Of a stretch of DNA of 64,000 nucleotides, positions 52,600 to 61,487 are shown in pieces. The notes beneath the pieces are model-generated. The model did no database searches, was not told where the DNA came from, and worked only from the letters and a program-made list of their open reading frames with translations. The DNA comes from Dethiobacter alkaliphilus (GTDB taxonomy: Bacteria; Bacillota; Dethiobacteria; DTU022; UBA8154), in contig JAENYV010000004.1 in the NCBI GenBank assembly GCA_016841605.1, positions 186,001 through 250,000 of the forward strand, in the 5' to 3' direction. Position 1 is the stretch's first letter. Every line of letters begins with the position of its first letter. The position numbers and the translations under genes are program-made.

Positions 52600-52996
52600 A
52601 TAAAAAGGCTTCCGTCCCTTAGGGACGGAAGCCTTGGCTTCACGCGGTACCACCCTGATTGAGCACATAGTGCCCCTCTCATTAAAAGGTACGGACCGGA
52701 ACTCTCCTATCCCATACCCTTAACAACAGAGCAATACTGCTTCTGTGGTGTCAGGTACGGACTGCAAATATTTCCAGCCTTATACCCCCTTCCTTGTAAC
52801 GGTGGAAGTTTCCGTCAAAGCCTACTGACCAGCCTCGAAAGCTCTGGCTTTCGGTTTGCTTTTCAAGAGTGTATTTCAGCAATTTAAGGTACCGGGTTGC
52901 ACCACCCCCCGGCTCTCTGAGAACCGTCGATTGCCTACTTCTCTCCATCATCAGATTTACATAATAGAAAGATAAATTGTTTACTAAAATAAACTA
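52600..52996 (-). ncRNA. T-box leader, specifier UAC (tyrosine)
   Basis: Complete T-box on the minus strand. Stem I has the lower helix GAGAG/CTCTT, a specifier loop with AAGTAG on the 5' side and TGAAATACA on the 3' side, and the upper helix GCAAT/ATTGC. The specifier reads UAC followed by the conserved A. The T-box sequence AGGGTGGTACCGCG is at 52656-52643; its UGGU bulge would pair with ACCA of a tRNA with discriminator A, which tRNA-Tyr has. A terminator follows. The regulated gene is the dctP of a TRAP system. Confidence 0.9.
52601..52635 (-). terminator. T-box-controlled terminator
   Basis: AAGGCTTCCGTCCCT pairs with AGGGACGGAAGCCTT and is followed by TTTTATAT on the minus strand. Its 5' arm lies just after the antiterminator, so the two structures can exclude each other as in other T-boxes. 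Confidence 0.9.
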
Positions 52997-53008
52997 AATT
53001 TGTCCTTA

Positions 53009-53037
53009 ATTTTAGCACAGGATATTAAATTCGTCAA
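53009..53037 (-). promoter_or_regulatory. Promoter of the T-box/TRAP operon
   Basis: Minus strand TTGACG (53037-53032), exactly 17 bases, TAAAAT (53014-53009), placing the transcript start about 30 bases before Stem I. Confidence 0.8.
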
Positions 53038-53053
53038 TTAAAAATTTCAGCTC

Positions 53054-53308
53054 TTATCCCCGGAGTAATAAGTAGAAAATGATGATATTGACCGCAATTA
53101 GTAAAGGGATTCCATGAGTAAAAAGATAATGCTTTGTTTTATGGTGGAATACTTTCATGCCCAGAAAAATACCTATTGCTCCTCCTGCCAGGGCTAGAAT
53201 AAAAAATTTCCTTTCAGGTACTCTCCATTGATGTTTTATCGCTTTTTTTTTGTCAAAGCGAACAATAAAAAAACTATAAATGTTTAAGGCCGGCAATAAA
53301 ATGGCCAA
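53054..53308 (-). CDS. DUF1294 small membrane protein
   Basis: 84 residues with helices at both ends and the DUF1294 core DKKKAIKHQWRVPERKF followed by GGAIGIFLGM and HHKTKH. Function of the family is unknown. The start is uncertain: TTG at 53308 has no ribosome site, while AAAGGAG lies about 45 bases upstream with an in-frame CTG (about 53341) that would add eleven residues. Located just downstream of the lipoprotein gene at 53369, probably co-transcribed. Confidence 0.75.
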   Translation of the reverse strand: MAILLPALNIYSFFIVRFDKKKAIKHQWRVPERKFFILALAGGAIGIFLGMKVFHHKTKHYLFTHGIPLLIAVNIIIFYLLLRG

Positions 53309-53368
53309 TACCGTGTTAAGTGCGTTTAGTTGAGTAAAGTGCTCCAGGACGTTGTCTCCTTTCGAGTT

Positions 53369-54031
53369 TTATGGAAATTCATGAACTACGTTTATTTCAG
53401 TTATCCGGCCGTCTGCTACGGCAAAGTCGATAAAAGTATAGGGATTATCTCCTTCATAAAATCTATAGGTGCCGTTTTGAGGGTCATCTTTTCCATCAGG
53501 TACTTGGGAGATTTCCGGATATGTTTCTTGTAAAAATTCCAGGTTGTCTCCCACTTTAATTCCCCGTTTTGTTAAGTACCGGTTTTCGGTTAGCTTCATC
53601 ATGATGATGTAAAAGTCGGTCCCATTTTCCCGGGGTGAAAAGAGCTTCAGTTCCAGCCCGTCATAAGTAAGTTCACGGATAAATGAGCCTGTAAATGTAT
53701 CGGCACCGGGACCCAGTTGCTCCGTTTTTTCTGCAAGTGGTGCGCCGAGCAGTTCCGAGAGTTCGATTTCATTATCCCAATTAAAAAGGTCTACTTCTTT
53801 TCCCTCAAAATGGATGGAAAATTCATCTGAAAATTCAGCGGGGGCCTCATTTTCTTCCAATATCACTTCCGCTTCCGAAACATTTTCTAGCGCCATATCA
53901 TCCTGTGAATTTGCTGTGGGGATTTCACAGGGTTTGTCACCGGACAACGTCTTATCCCCGGAGGGAGAACACCCTGCCGCGCATACCGCCGCAAAAAAAA
54001 CTGCAATGAACATTAATAAAAATTTTTTCAT
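53369..54031 (-). CDS. Hypothetical lipoprotein
   Basis: 220 residues. Signal peptide with lipobox AAGC (Cys21), then an acidic linker to about residue 85 and a compact C-terminal domain (FDWN-like LFNWDNEIELSELLG, then ELKLFSPREN). I do not recognise the family. It is exported and anchored at the membrane. ATG at 54031 follows GAAAAGAGGATAACTG. Confidence 0.7.
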   Translation of the reverse strand: MKKFLLMFIAVFFAAVCAAGCSPSGDKTLSGDKPCEIPTANSQDDMALENVSEAEVILEENEAPAEFSDEFSIHFEGKEVDLFNWDNEIELSELLGAPLAEKTEQLGPGADTFTGSFIRELTYDGLELKLFSPRENGTDFYIIMMKLTENRYLTKRGIKVGDNLEFLQETYPEISQVPDGKDDPQNGTYRFYEGDNPYTFIDFAVADGRITEINVVHEFP

Positions 54032-54337
54032 CAGTTATCCTCTTTTCATCAGAAAATCGAAATATATAATGTAGACTTAATTTCTAAGCCTTTAGTTCCT
54101 TCCCATGAGTTTTATTTTATACTATTTTCCTCTTTAGTATTTAGTCTGAGTAGAGAGTTGAATTAGAGGCTAAATCAAAGTCTTCGCGGTGCTTCCTGAA
54201 AAGGGGTCTTATGCCACGATTATGTAGATGCAAACTAATGCTGACAACATGCTAAATTTTGGGTATAATATTAAAAAAAAATTAATTAAGATATTTCCAG
54301 GTTACTTATGTAAAATGTTAAAAGGGAGAAAAAATTA
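54032..54337. other. Gap with no recognised feature
   Basis: AT-rich. A promoter for the hydrolase gene at 54338 is probably within it (for example TATAAT-like bases near 54268), but I see no convincing -35 or operator. Confidence 0.4.
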
Positions 54338-55075
54338 ATGAAAATTGCCAGTGGAATAGAAATGCTTGAAATATCCAGCATTGTAATGGGAAAATCGAGT
54401 ATTATTAATCCAACGTTGCTCTGTGATAACGATACAGTAATTTTGGTCGATACTGGAAACCCGGGGCAATTACCTCAAATCCGCGAGGCAATTGAGCAGA
54501 CAGGTGTGGCGTTTGATAGACTAAACATGGTGATTGTTACTCATCATGATATTGACCATATTGGATGCCTTTCGAGTATTCGAAAAGAATTACCTGATAG
54601 TATCAAAGTACTTGCCCATAAAGAAGAAAAAGCATATATTCAGGGTGAAAAAAGACCGATAAAGCTAACTCTATTCGAAAACAACCGGAACTCAATGCCG
54701 GAGGAGATGAAAGCAATATATGAAAAAGTAAAAGCCGGTTATCGGAACTGTAGATCCAATGTAGATAAAACGCTGGCTGATGGTGAGGAATTACCATACT
54801 GCGGCGGAATCAATGTCATTCATACTCCCGGTCATACTCTAGGGCACATTTGCTTATATTTGCAGAAGTTTAAAACACTCATAGCAGGGGACGCTTTGTT
54901 TGTTGAAAGCGGGATGCTTGTCAAACCTCCTTCATTCATTAATTTTGATATGGACTTATGCATAAAATCCCTAAAAAAGCTAACAGAATATAATATTGAA
55001 ACAGTCGTTTGCTATCATGGGGGTCTATATAAAAATAATTCCAACCAGCGCATTGCAGCATTGGCGAATGAATAA
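54338..55075 (+). CDS. Metallo-beta-lactamase-fold hydrolase
   Basis: 245 residues. Metal motif THHDIDHIG with His69, Asp71, Asp73 and His74 in the HxHxDH position (Asp in place of the second His, as seen in YflN-like members), then HTPGHTLGH, GDALF and a final CYHGG. Broad family of hydrolases including glyoxalase II-like and quorum-quenching enzymes; substrate unknown. ATG follows AAAAGGGAG. Single gene unit ending near a hairpin at 55180. Confidence 0.85.
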   Translation: MKIASGIEMLEISSIVMGKSSIINPTLLCDNDTVILVDTGNPGQLPQIREAIEQTGVAFDRLNMVIVTHHDIDHIGCLSSIRKELPDSIKVLAHKEEKAYIQGEKRPIKLTLFENNRNSMPEEMKAIYEKVKAGYRNCRSNVDKTLADGEELPYCGGINVIHTPGHTLGHICLYLQKFKTLIAGDALFVESGMLVKPPSFINFDMDLCIKSLKKLTEYNIETVVCYHGGLYKNNSNQRIAALANE

Positions 55076-55179
55076 TAACAACATAATATATTAAAAAGAG
55101 CCACTTCTCGAGTAGAAAATTGAATTAAATTACCGGTTGCCTGTAACATTGGCATATTGCTATTTTTCGAAAGAGGCTA

Positions 55180-55215
55180 AACCACCTGTGCAGAGGATAG
55201 GTGGTTATTTCTGTT
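55180..55215 (+). terminator. Putative terminator after the MBL-fold gene
   Basis: AACCACCT pairs with AGGTGGTT, followed by ATTTCTGTT. Stem of 8 bp, moderate U-richness. Confidence 0.55.
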
Positions 55216-55377
55216 ATATCCAACAAAAATATCTAAATATGGCAGGAAAAAAAGAAATAAACGTTGAAAAGTATAATAGAAAAAGACAATAAATGTTAAA
55301 CTCGAAAATATGGGTCTTTTTAAAAAATCTTACGATTATTTTGGTGAGCAATACAAATATTCAATACCGGAGCAAAT

Positions 55378-55599
55378 ATGATTAATTTAGAGAATTTGTC
55401 AGTATCCATTATTAAAAAAATGTTTAGAGGTCAGGACATAGAGCAAGAAAGAAAAAAAGAAATGGCCTATGGCTTAAGCGTTCTTTTAGGCCTTTTAATT
55501 GAATTCAGTGTTTGTGTAGGAATTTCTTTGTTTCTACAGACAACAAAATTTTTAATACCCATTATGCTTTCAGCTTTATTTTTAAGAATGTTTAATTGA
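55378..55599 (+). pseudogene. Truncated agrB-like gene
   Basis: 73 residues matching the N-terminal part of AgrB, the membrane protease that matures cyclic peptide autoinducers: an amphipathic start, ERKKEMAYGL, and two hydrophobic helices. The protein stops at LFLRMFN, exactly before the region that should carry the catalytic His and Cys. The next 165 bases read, in another frame, as the end of a different membrane protein. A deletion has apparently fused two genes and removed the active site. Confidence 0.7.
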
Positions 55600-55608
55600 A
55601 TTTATCAA

Positions 55609-55777
55609 TATCAGTATTTTAGTAATTTTGGGTGTTAATCCTCAAAATTTGGAAGATGATATAGCCCTACAGATTTTTGCTTTTTTACCGCAGGTATTGC
55701 TAATGCTTATCTTGTCTTGTTATATCCGGAAAAAAGAGATGACTCTTTTTGGCAACAAGAAAGGTGAAAAACTATGA
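55609..55777 (+). pseudogene. 3' fragment of a membrane sensor gene
   Basis: An open frame without a start, reading INISILVILGVNPQNLEDD and continuing through a hydrophobic helix to KKEMTLFGNKKGEKL. It ends in an ATGA overlap with the kinase gene at 55774, as a genuine upstream gene would. It looks like the remaining tail of a membrane sensory protein whose 5' part was lost with the agrB 3' part. Confidence 0.5.
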
Positions 55778-56625
55778 AGACATCCTACTATAGTGCAATA
55801 CTAATCAGTGCTCTTCAAATGGTACTGCTGGCTATATTTTTAAACCAGCAGTTAATGCAAAAATACAATTACCTACAATTTCCAAATAATGATATTGTTA
55901 ATTTAGGTATCGGCTTTTTTGTATTTGGGCTTAACATACTGGTTATCATTGTTATCCGCAATCTTAATAAGACTAATCAAGAAATGGAAAGGCTCCGGAT
56001 TAATGAATTAAAATTTCAGCATATAACTGAGCAGAATCTTATTTATCGTCAACATCATCATGACTTTAAAAAACATTTGCTTATATCGGAAACATATTTA
56101 AAAAAACACGATCTGGAAAAGTTGAAAAAATATCTTGCTACTTTTAGCGATAAACTTGATGAAGGGATATTTCACATAAATACAGGATTAGAAGAATTGG
56201 ACGCTTTATTTAATGTAAAGCTTAGTCATGCCTTAACAAAGAACATAAAAGTTAAATTCCATTGCATGGCGAAACTTGAACAGCACAAAGAGAATATTCT
56301 AGAACTGGTGATTATTTTGGGCAACCTCCTTGATAATGCCATAGAAGCTTGCGCTTCACTGGAAGAAAATATTGAGAGAAAATTGGAAGTTGAGCTTCGG
56401 GAAGACCTGTTTGGCACTGTCATTACTATGACAAATACTTATAATGGCATCATAATAGACGAAGAAAAACTGTTCACTCCAGGCTTTTCAAGCAAAAAGG
56501 GGAAGCAAGGGCAGAGGGGGCAGGGCCTTCCTATTGTCTACAAAACCATAAAAAAATTAGGTGGAAAACTTACAGTACAGCAAGATGCGGCTTGGTTTAA
56601 AGTAACTGCTGAAATAAAAAAATAA
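55774..56625 (+). CDS. GHKL sensor histidine kinase (AgrC-like)
   Basis: 283 residues: two N-terminal membrane helices (about 8-24 and 43-62), a coiled linker, a phospho-acceptor helix with His96 (HHHDFKKH), and a GHKL ATPase domain with GNLLDNAIEA and RGQGLPIV. AgrC-type kinases usually have five to seven helices, so the sensor part is short. A separate response regulator gene is not nearby. Start overlaps the stop of the upstream fragment. Confidence 0.82.
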   Translation: MKTSYYSAILISALQMVLLAIFLNQQLMQKYNYLQFPNNDIVNLGIGFFVFGLNILVIIVIRNLNKTNQEMERLRINELKFQHITEQNLIYRQHHHDFKKHLLISETYLKKHDLEKLKKYLATFSDKLDEGIFHINTGLEELDALFNVKLSHALTKNIKVKFHCMAKLEQHKENILELVIILGNLLDNAIEACASLEENIERKLEVELREDLFGTVITMTNTYNGIIIDEEKLFTPGFSSKKGKQGQRGQGLPIVYKTIKKLGGKLTVQQDAAWFKVTAEIKK

Positions 56626-56749
56626 TAGTGTAAAACATAAATGTTAATAAATGGATATATTCGTCCTTAATTTTGCTATTTTCGTCCAATATTTTCATCT
56701 CCCTTTTTTTTTTTGTTATAATCCAAAAAAAGAAAAAAAAGGAGGTGTT

Positions 56750-56872
56750 TTGAAAGTGGCAAAAAGCAAATTACTGTCAATCTTTGGTGCGTTACTGCTA
56801 TTTGTTGGTTCAGTGTCAGCTATCACACCTTGTTGCGCAGGTTGGTTTTACGAGCCGAAAAAGAGGGATTGA
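56750..56872 (+). CDS. Cyclic lactone autoinducer peptide precursor (AgrD-like)
   Basis: 40 residues from TTG at 56750, or 38 from GTG at 56756, behind AAAAAAGGAGG. An amphipathic/hydrophobic leader (SIFGALLLFVGSVSA) is followed by PCCAGWFYEPKKRD: a short core with cysteines for the thiolactone and the charged tail with the family-typical Y-x-P pattern. It follows the kinase gene, as in many clostridial agr loci. With the local agrB truncated, maturation would need another AgrB. Confidence 0.75.
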   Translation: MKVAKSKLLSIFGALLLFVGSVSAITPCCAGWFYEPKKRD

Positions 56873-57135
56873 AATTAACAAATTAGTCACACGGTGTGCA
56901 GTTAGTTTAAAGTCTTAGCAGTTGGTCGATCATTACAGAAATGCTTCAAATATCTGGTATAGGATGTCTAAAGAACGGATCTTTAATCAAGATTATATTT
57001 TGGTCGTTAACGAATTATGGTAATAACATCTTATGTAAAAATTTTTGATTATATGAAGAGCATATTGGAAGTCCGATATGTTTTCTATTGGACAGAAAGC
57101 AGGATAAATATTATTATATTTGGGAGGAATTAGTA

Positions 57136-57729
57136 ATGAAAAAGAAAAAAATATCGGCCATATTTATTGTTCCACTTTTATTATTAACCATTTTCCAAAT
57201 TACTACTTTTGCCGCAACTCTTTATGATACTTCTTCTTGTTCCTGGACTTCAGAAAATGCAAGTTATGGACCTGATGACGGTTGGTTTGCAGTATACTCG
57301 TATGATGACTCAGGTGATGATTATTGCAAATGTAAAACTCAAGTAGTATATAACTCGTCAAACGTAAGTGCGATAAGAGATTATTACGATGACGATAATG
57401 AATATCCGGGTTTGGATATAACAAATATGGACGATAATTTTGATGCCTATTCTTATACTTCAACTTTACCAGATCCGTATTTTGATGTAGATAATGACTT
57501 TCCATATAGTAATGGTAATGAAGAATCAGAAGTTACATGTGAATCACCTTATAGTATTTCTTCTGATACTGAATATAATTTTATTGTATATTTTGATGAA
57601 ATGTATCAGGAGGATACAGCTACTTTTCAGCTTAACACTTCTGAGAGTTACTGGAGTGGATTCTGGGGTGAATACCAAACAGACTGGCATAGTCAACTAG
57701 GATCTGATCGAACGGTAGATATGCCTTAA
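57136..57729 (+). CDS. Secreted acidic protein of unknown function
   Basis: 197 residues. A signal peptide (KKKKISAIFIVPLLLLTIF...TFAA) precedes a mature part very rich in Tyr, Asp, Ser and Asn with two cysteines near the start (SSCSW, YCKCK). ATG at 57136 follows GGGAGGAATTAG. Codon use is AT-rich. I do not recognise the family. It is followed 44 bases later by a membrane-anchored protein, and the pair lies beside the agr-like peptide gene. Confidence 0.65.
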   Translation: MKKKKISAIFIVPLLLLTIFQITTFAATLYDTSSCSWTSENASYGPDDGWFAVYSYDDSGDDYCKCKTQVVYNSSNVSAIRDYYDDDNEYPGLDITNMDDNFDAYSYTSTLPDPYFDVDNDFPYSNGNEESEVTCESPYSISSDTEYNFIVYFDEMYQEDTATFQLNTSESYWSGFWGEYQTDWHSQLGSDRTVDMP

Positions 57730-57773
57730 CGATTTATCTTTTTACATCATAGGAAAAAACGGAGGGAAATATA

Positions 57774-58469
57774 ATGTATAAAAAAAATTTGGTAATTCTT
57801 GGCGGGACTATTTTAGTAGGCTTGTTACTATTTATTTCCATGGTTTTAAACACTAGTGAAGCTATTGCTAGTAAAAACATAAAATTAGATGAAAAAGTAA
57901 AATATACTTTAATAAAAGAAAAGGCTGTACAAAATGGTTCCAAAATATCAATGCTGCATAAATTTGAAAATGAAGCAGAAATAAAAGATTTTGTAGCGCT
58001 AGCTAACGACAAGCTAACTGAACTGTCAGAAGAAAAGAACTTTGATAAACCTTTTATTGCTACAATAACACTTAAAAAACCCCTATCATTACAAGAGTTC
58101 GAAAATCTTGTTTTTAAATATGAAATAGATATCTGCGACTACAAAATACGAGCATTTGAAGAAGATGGAACCCGGGTAACGATTTGCTCTAAACCTAAGA
58201 ATGATTCATTGTTTAATAAGGACATAATTTTTGATGCTGACGAGCAATATACTGTGGCTGGGGTTATTGCCTTTACATGCAATGTAGATGAAAATAATTT
58301 AGATAAAATAGTAGAAATGAAAAATGATAATAATAATGTTTATATCATAGATGTTGATAGCTATTTCGTTGGGAATGATGTGAAGGAACAAACTGGGAAA
58401 AATATTGGGAAAGTAAAGGCAAATGATATCTATTGGTACTTAGAAGACTATAATTTAACCGATCAATAA
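57774..58469 (+). CDS. Membrane-anchored hypothetical protein
   Basis: 231 residues; N-terminal hydrophobic segment (LVILGGTILVGLLLFISM) and an extracytoplasmic lysine- and glutamate-rich domain with two cysteines. ATG follows GGAGGG. It likely forms a unit with the secreted protein at 57136. No known domain is evident to me. Confidence 0.65.
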   Translation: MYKKNLVILGGTILVGLLLFISMVLNTSEAIASKNIKLDEKVKYTLIKEKAVQNGSKISMLHKFENEAEIKDFVALANDKLTELSEEKNFDKPFIATITLKKPLSLQEFENLVFKYEIDICDYKIRAFEEDGTRVTICSKPKNDSLFNKDIIFDADEQYTVAGVIAFTCNVDENNLDKIVEMKNDNNNVYIIDVDSYFVGNDVKEQTGKNIGKVKANDIYWYLEDYNLTDQ

Positions 58470-58618
58470 GTTTTTAAAAAAAAGTGAATAATGAAATGCA
58501 CCCTCAGAGCCATGAGAGGATCCATAGGGACGGGAGGCCGTGGAAACATAAATTAATTATTTATCATACGAGGCTCACTCCCCTGACTTCTCTATCATTT
58601 TCAAAAAATAAAAAGCTA

Positions 58619-58655
58619 AGGGCGGTACTTTAAACCAGTACCGCTTCTCTTTATT
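58619..58655 (+). terminator. Terminator after the exported-protein pair
   Basis: GCGGTACT pairs with AGTACCGC around a 7-base loop, followed by TTCTCTTTATTTCTTT. Confidence 0.75.
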
Positions 58656-58724
58656 TCTTTAATCTCCTTCTTGGATCCATCTTACATTCAACAACCAAAA
58701 TATTTCCAAATGCAATATTTAAAA

Positions 58725-60074
58725 TAGGGCTTCCTGCACAGCCCATTTTTTTGAAAAACTAAGCTGCAACGACCAAAAAACGGCCTGCCAGCAGCAAAAA
58801 TGTTGTTCTGTAAGCTCGGAAAACGCTCTTTGAAAAGAAGACAAAAAGACCCCTGTACAGATGGGCCAGGTTCATCACTATCAGGTTCATGATGATTACC
58901 GTTTCGCTGGTCTCTTGCAGCTTTGCCTTGATCAGGTTTAGCCCGCATCTTCGTTTTCCTTCACCAAACTTTCCTTCACTGCAGTTACGGTCCAGGGCGT
59001 CCTGGTAGGCCTGTTTTTTGGCCTCCTTGTCCGGTTCTTTAGCTGGCCGGCCAAGTTTCGGGCCGCTTATGCGGATGCCTCTTTCGGTGCAATAAAGGAT
59101 GTTACCACGGGTGCGGTAAATCTTATCCACATGGACCGATTCCGGGTAGAAGCCATGACGGAGCCTGTATCTTTCAACCGCTTCAATGAGGGTCATCCCT
59201 TCGTTGAAGTTATCCCAGGAGAGTTTCTCCAGATAGGCGAAACCTTAGATGCTGACCGCCAGCTAGGCCCCGAACTCCACGTTTGCCCTGGCTTTGCCCC
59301 GTACTATTGGCCGGACGTGGGGCTGGCTGATACTAACGATACGGTCTTCGACGCTATGGGTTTTATGATCATACATGTGTTTTTGCTGACGGTAAAGTTT
59401 CTTGATGGTCATAAGCTCCAAAGTCTGACGCAGGTCAGTGGGCTTTCCATGTAGTATTCTTTCAGCTTCTCAATATTTTTAAGGTTGCGACGCACATAGC
59501 CAAGTTGTTTCCGCAGCGCCCGGCGCAGTTGTTTCTTCCGCGGTTGGCGCATTTTGGCCGTGCTCGCAGATATTTTCGTTAATTGTGTTGAGCTTCTCTG
59601 CGCTAAAGCGCTTGCGGAAGCGTACCATAAGTGACGGGTTGAAGGGCTTTTCGTTTGTGTATTCTTTGTAGCCAAGAAAGTACTGCAGATACGGATTCTC
59701 CCGGATCTATTCGACCGTTTCTTCATCGGTCAGGCCCAATGTTTCTTTGATTACCAGTGCGCCAAAGGCTACTCTTGCCGTTTAGCCACATTACTTGTGC
59801 CGCTGGGGAAAAGATCTGCGTAGCCGCCTTCAATCTCGTCCCAAGGTATCAAGCTGGATTTGATTACCCAAAGGTTATCGGCTGCCAGAGCACCACCGAA
59901 TGGTAATATGAAGTCATTTATGGTCTGCTGATTGTCTTTTTTTCGATACATTTGTACTACCTCAAGTGCAAGGGTTTTTAAGATCTGTGATAGTTTTCCT
60001 TGCACTAATTATAGCATGAAAATGGGCTTAAATCCAGTGTTTATCGGGATCCGTGGGCTGTTAAGGAAGCCCTA
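58725..60074 (-). mobile_element. Decayed IS element (IS5/IS1182-like) with inverted ends
   Basis: About 1350 bases between near-identical inverted ends: TAGGGCTTCCT..ACAGCCCA at 58725-58746 and its complement at 60053-60074, flanked by TA on both sides. On the minus strand a transposase is split over several frames: N terminus at 60005-59769 (DNQQTINDFILPFGG), middle at 59726-59409, C terminus at 59196-58759 with the DDE-family ending DRNCSEGKFGEGKRRCGL and ETVIIMNLIVMNLAHL. Frameshifts and stops make it inactive. Confidence 0.8.
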
Positions 60075-60099
60075 AATAAACTTTAATTGGAGTTTAAAA

Positions 60100-60465
60100 A
60101 TGAATCCATTACTTAAATTCTCAGTTATTACCATTTTGTTCTATGCCGGCACATATATATACCTTAAAAGAAAGTTTAATATAAAAACTTGCGGTTTTTA
60201 TACTCGCACTAATAAAATTTATAAATATGGTGAAACATTTCTCTTAATATTAATTTTGATAGTAGGGGGTATAGCTCTATTTAGATATAGTGTACCAATA
60301 GAACCGCCCTATTGGTACACTATACCATTTATGCTAATATGCATTTTTAGAGCGTTTATGGAATGGAAGTTTGATAAAGATGCAAAAAAATATATTTTAT
60401 CATTACTCGAATTTGCGTTCCTATTAATTCTTCTATTTGGGTTAATTCACCTTTATAGCCCCTGA
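60100..60465 (+). CDS. Small membrane protein, DUF4181-like
   Basis: 121 residues with four hydrophobic segments. The pattern resembles DUF4181 proteins of Bacillota; function unknown. ATG follows a weak TTGGAG. Within the coding sequence is a perfect 16-bp inverted repeat (60286-60324). Adjacent to the dead IS element. Confidence 0.6.
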   Translation: MNPLLKFSVITILFYAGTYIYLKRKFNIKTCGFYTRTNKIYKYGETFLLILILIVGGIALFRYSVPIEPPYWYTIPFMLICIFRAFMEWKFDKDAKKYILSLLEFAFLLILLFGLIHLYSP

Positions 60466-60517
60466 CCTGGGTATTGCAGGATCCGGGGCAGGATCCAAGG
60501 GGACCAGGATCCAAGGG

Positions 60518-60536
60518 GACGGTTCTTGCGGTTGCT
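60518..60536 (+). repeat. REP sequence, left of the RAYT gene
   Basis: GGGGACGGTTCTTGCGGTT, preceded by two CAGGATCC/AAGGGGAC units. Its exact complement is at 61450-61468 on the other side of the transposase gene. Confidence 0.8.
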
Positions 60537-60581
60537 CAAAATAGCAAAAAGTGTTATATTAAATAATGGGTGATCACAACA

Positions 60582-61349
60582 ATGCCAAGAGCAGCCAGGG
60601 AGAAGAGCAAGACAGGGATTTATCATATTATTTTACGAGGTATTAACAGACAAGCGATATTTGAGGATAAGGAAGACTCTGCCAAATTATTGCGTACTTT
60701 AAAAGAATATCAAAAAATAAGTGAATATAAGTTATATGCCTACTGTTTGATGGGCAATCATATCCATCTGCTGCTTAAGGAAGAAAAGGAAGAAAAGGAA
60801 GAATTAGGAGTAGCAATGAGGCGTATCGGAGCTATCTATGTATATTGGTATAACTGGAAATATGAACGCTGTAGCCATCTATTTCAGGACCGATATAAAA
60901 GTGAAACCGTTGAAGACGATAAATACTTTTTGACAGTTCTGAGGTATATTCATCAAAACCCATTAAAAGCCGGATTAGTTAAAAATATTGCGGACTATAA
61001 ATGGAGTAGTTACGGTGAGTATATTGGGGAACAAAAAATTATAGACGCTAATTTTGTCTTGGGCTTATTCAGTGATGACAGAGAAAAAGCAATTGATGGA
61101 TTTAAGAGATTTCATGATATAATTGGTTGTGATTTTTGTCTGGAAACAGATGAAAAGAAAAAGATTAGAGACGATGAAGCAAAAGAAATGATTAAAAGAA
61201 TATGTAATGTATCCAGCTGTACAAAAGTTCAATTGTTTGAACCGGATAACAGAAACCGATATTTGAAAGTGCTCAAAGAAGAAGGATTATCTACAAGGCA
61301 AATAGCGAGACTAACGGGGATTAGCAGGGGTATTATAATAAAAGCGTGA
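60582..61349 (+). CDS. REP-associated tyrosine transposase (RAYT, Y1_Tnp)
   Basis: 255 residues. Y1 single-strand transposase of the TnpA-REP family: start MPRAAREKSKTGIYHI, the HUH metal motif MGNHIHLLL near residue 55, and the catalytic tyrosine region around YIHQNPLKAG. ATG at 60582 is preferred to GTG at 60570 by family comparison. Flanked by inverted REP sequences, the presumed substrates. The reading frame is intact. Confidence 0.88.
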   Translation: MPRAAREKSKTGIYHIILRGINRQAIFEDKEDSAKLLRTLKEYQKISEYKLYAYCLMGNHIHLLLKEEKEEKEELGVAMRRIGAIYVYWYNWKYERCSHLFQDRYKSETVEDDKYFLTVLRYIHQNPLKAGLVKNIADYKWSSYGEYIGEQKIIDANFVLGLFSDDREKAIDGFKRFHDIIGCDFCLETDEKKKIRDDEAKEMIKRICNVSSCTKVQLFEPDNRNRYLKVLKEEGLSTRQIARLTGISRGIIIKA

Positions 61350-61449
61350 TACCCGTCAGGATAATTAATCTTAGTAAAGATAGATAACATATTATCCATA
61401 GGATTTCTTCTTTCTGTTTACTATTCTTAAATTTGAATACAAACATGTT

Positions 61450-61468
61450 AACCGCAAGAACCGTCCCC
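61450..61468 (-). repeat. REP sequence, right of the RAYT gene
   Basis: AACCGCAAGAACCGTCCCC, exact complement of the left REP; followed by two CCCCCTGGTCTA units that run up to the end of rlmN. Confidence 0.8.
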
Positions 61469-61487
61469 CTGGTCTAGTCCCCCTGGT

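Noticed and set aside
52751-52951. A 66-codon minus-strand open frame
   Set aside because: It lies within the T-box leader and is explained by that RNA.
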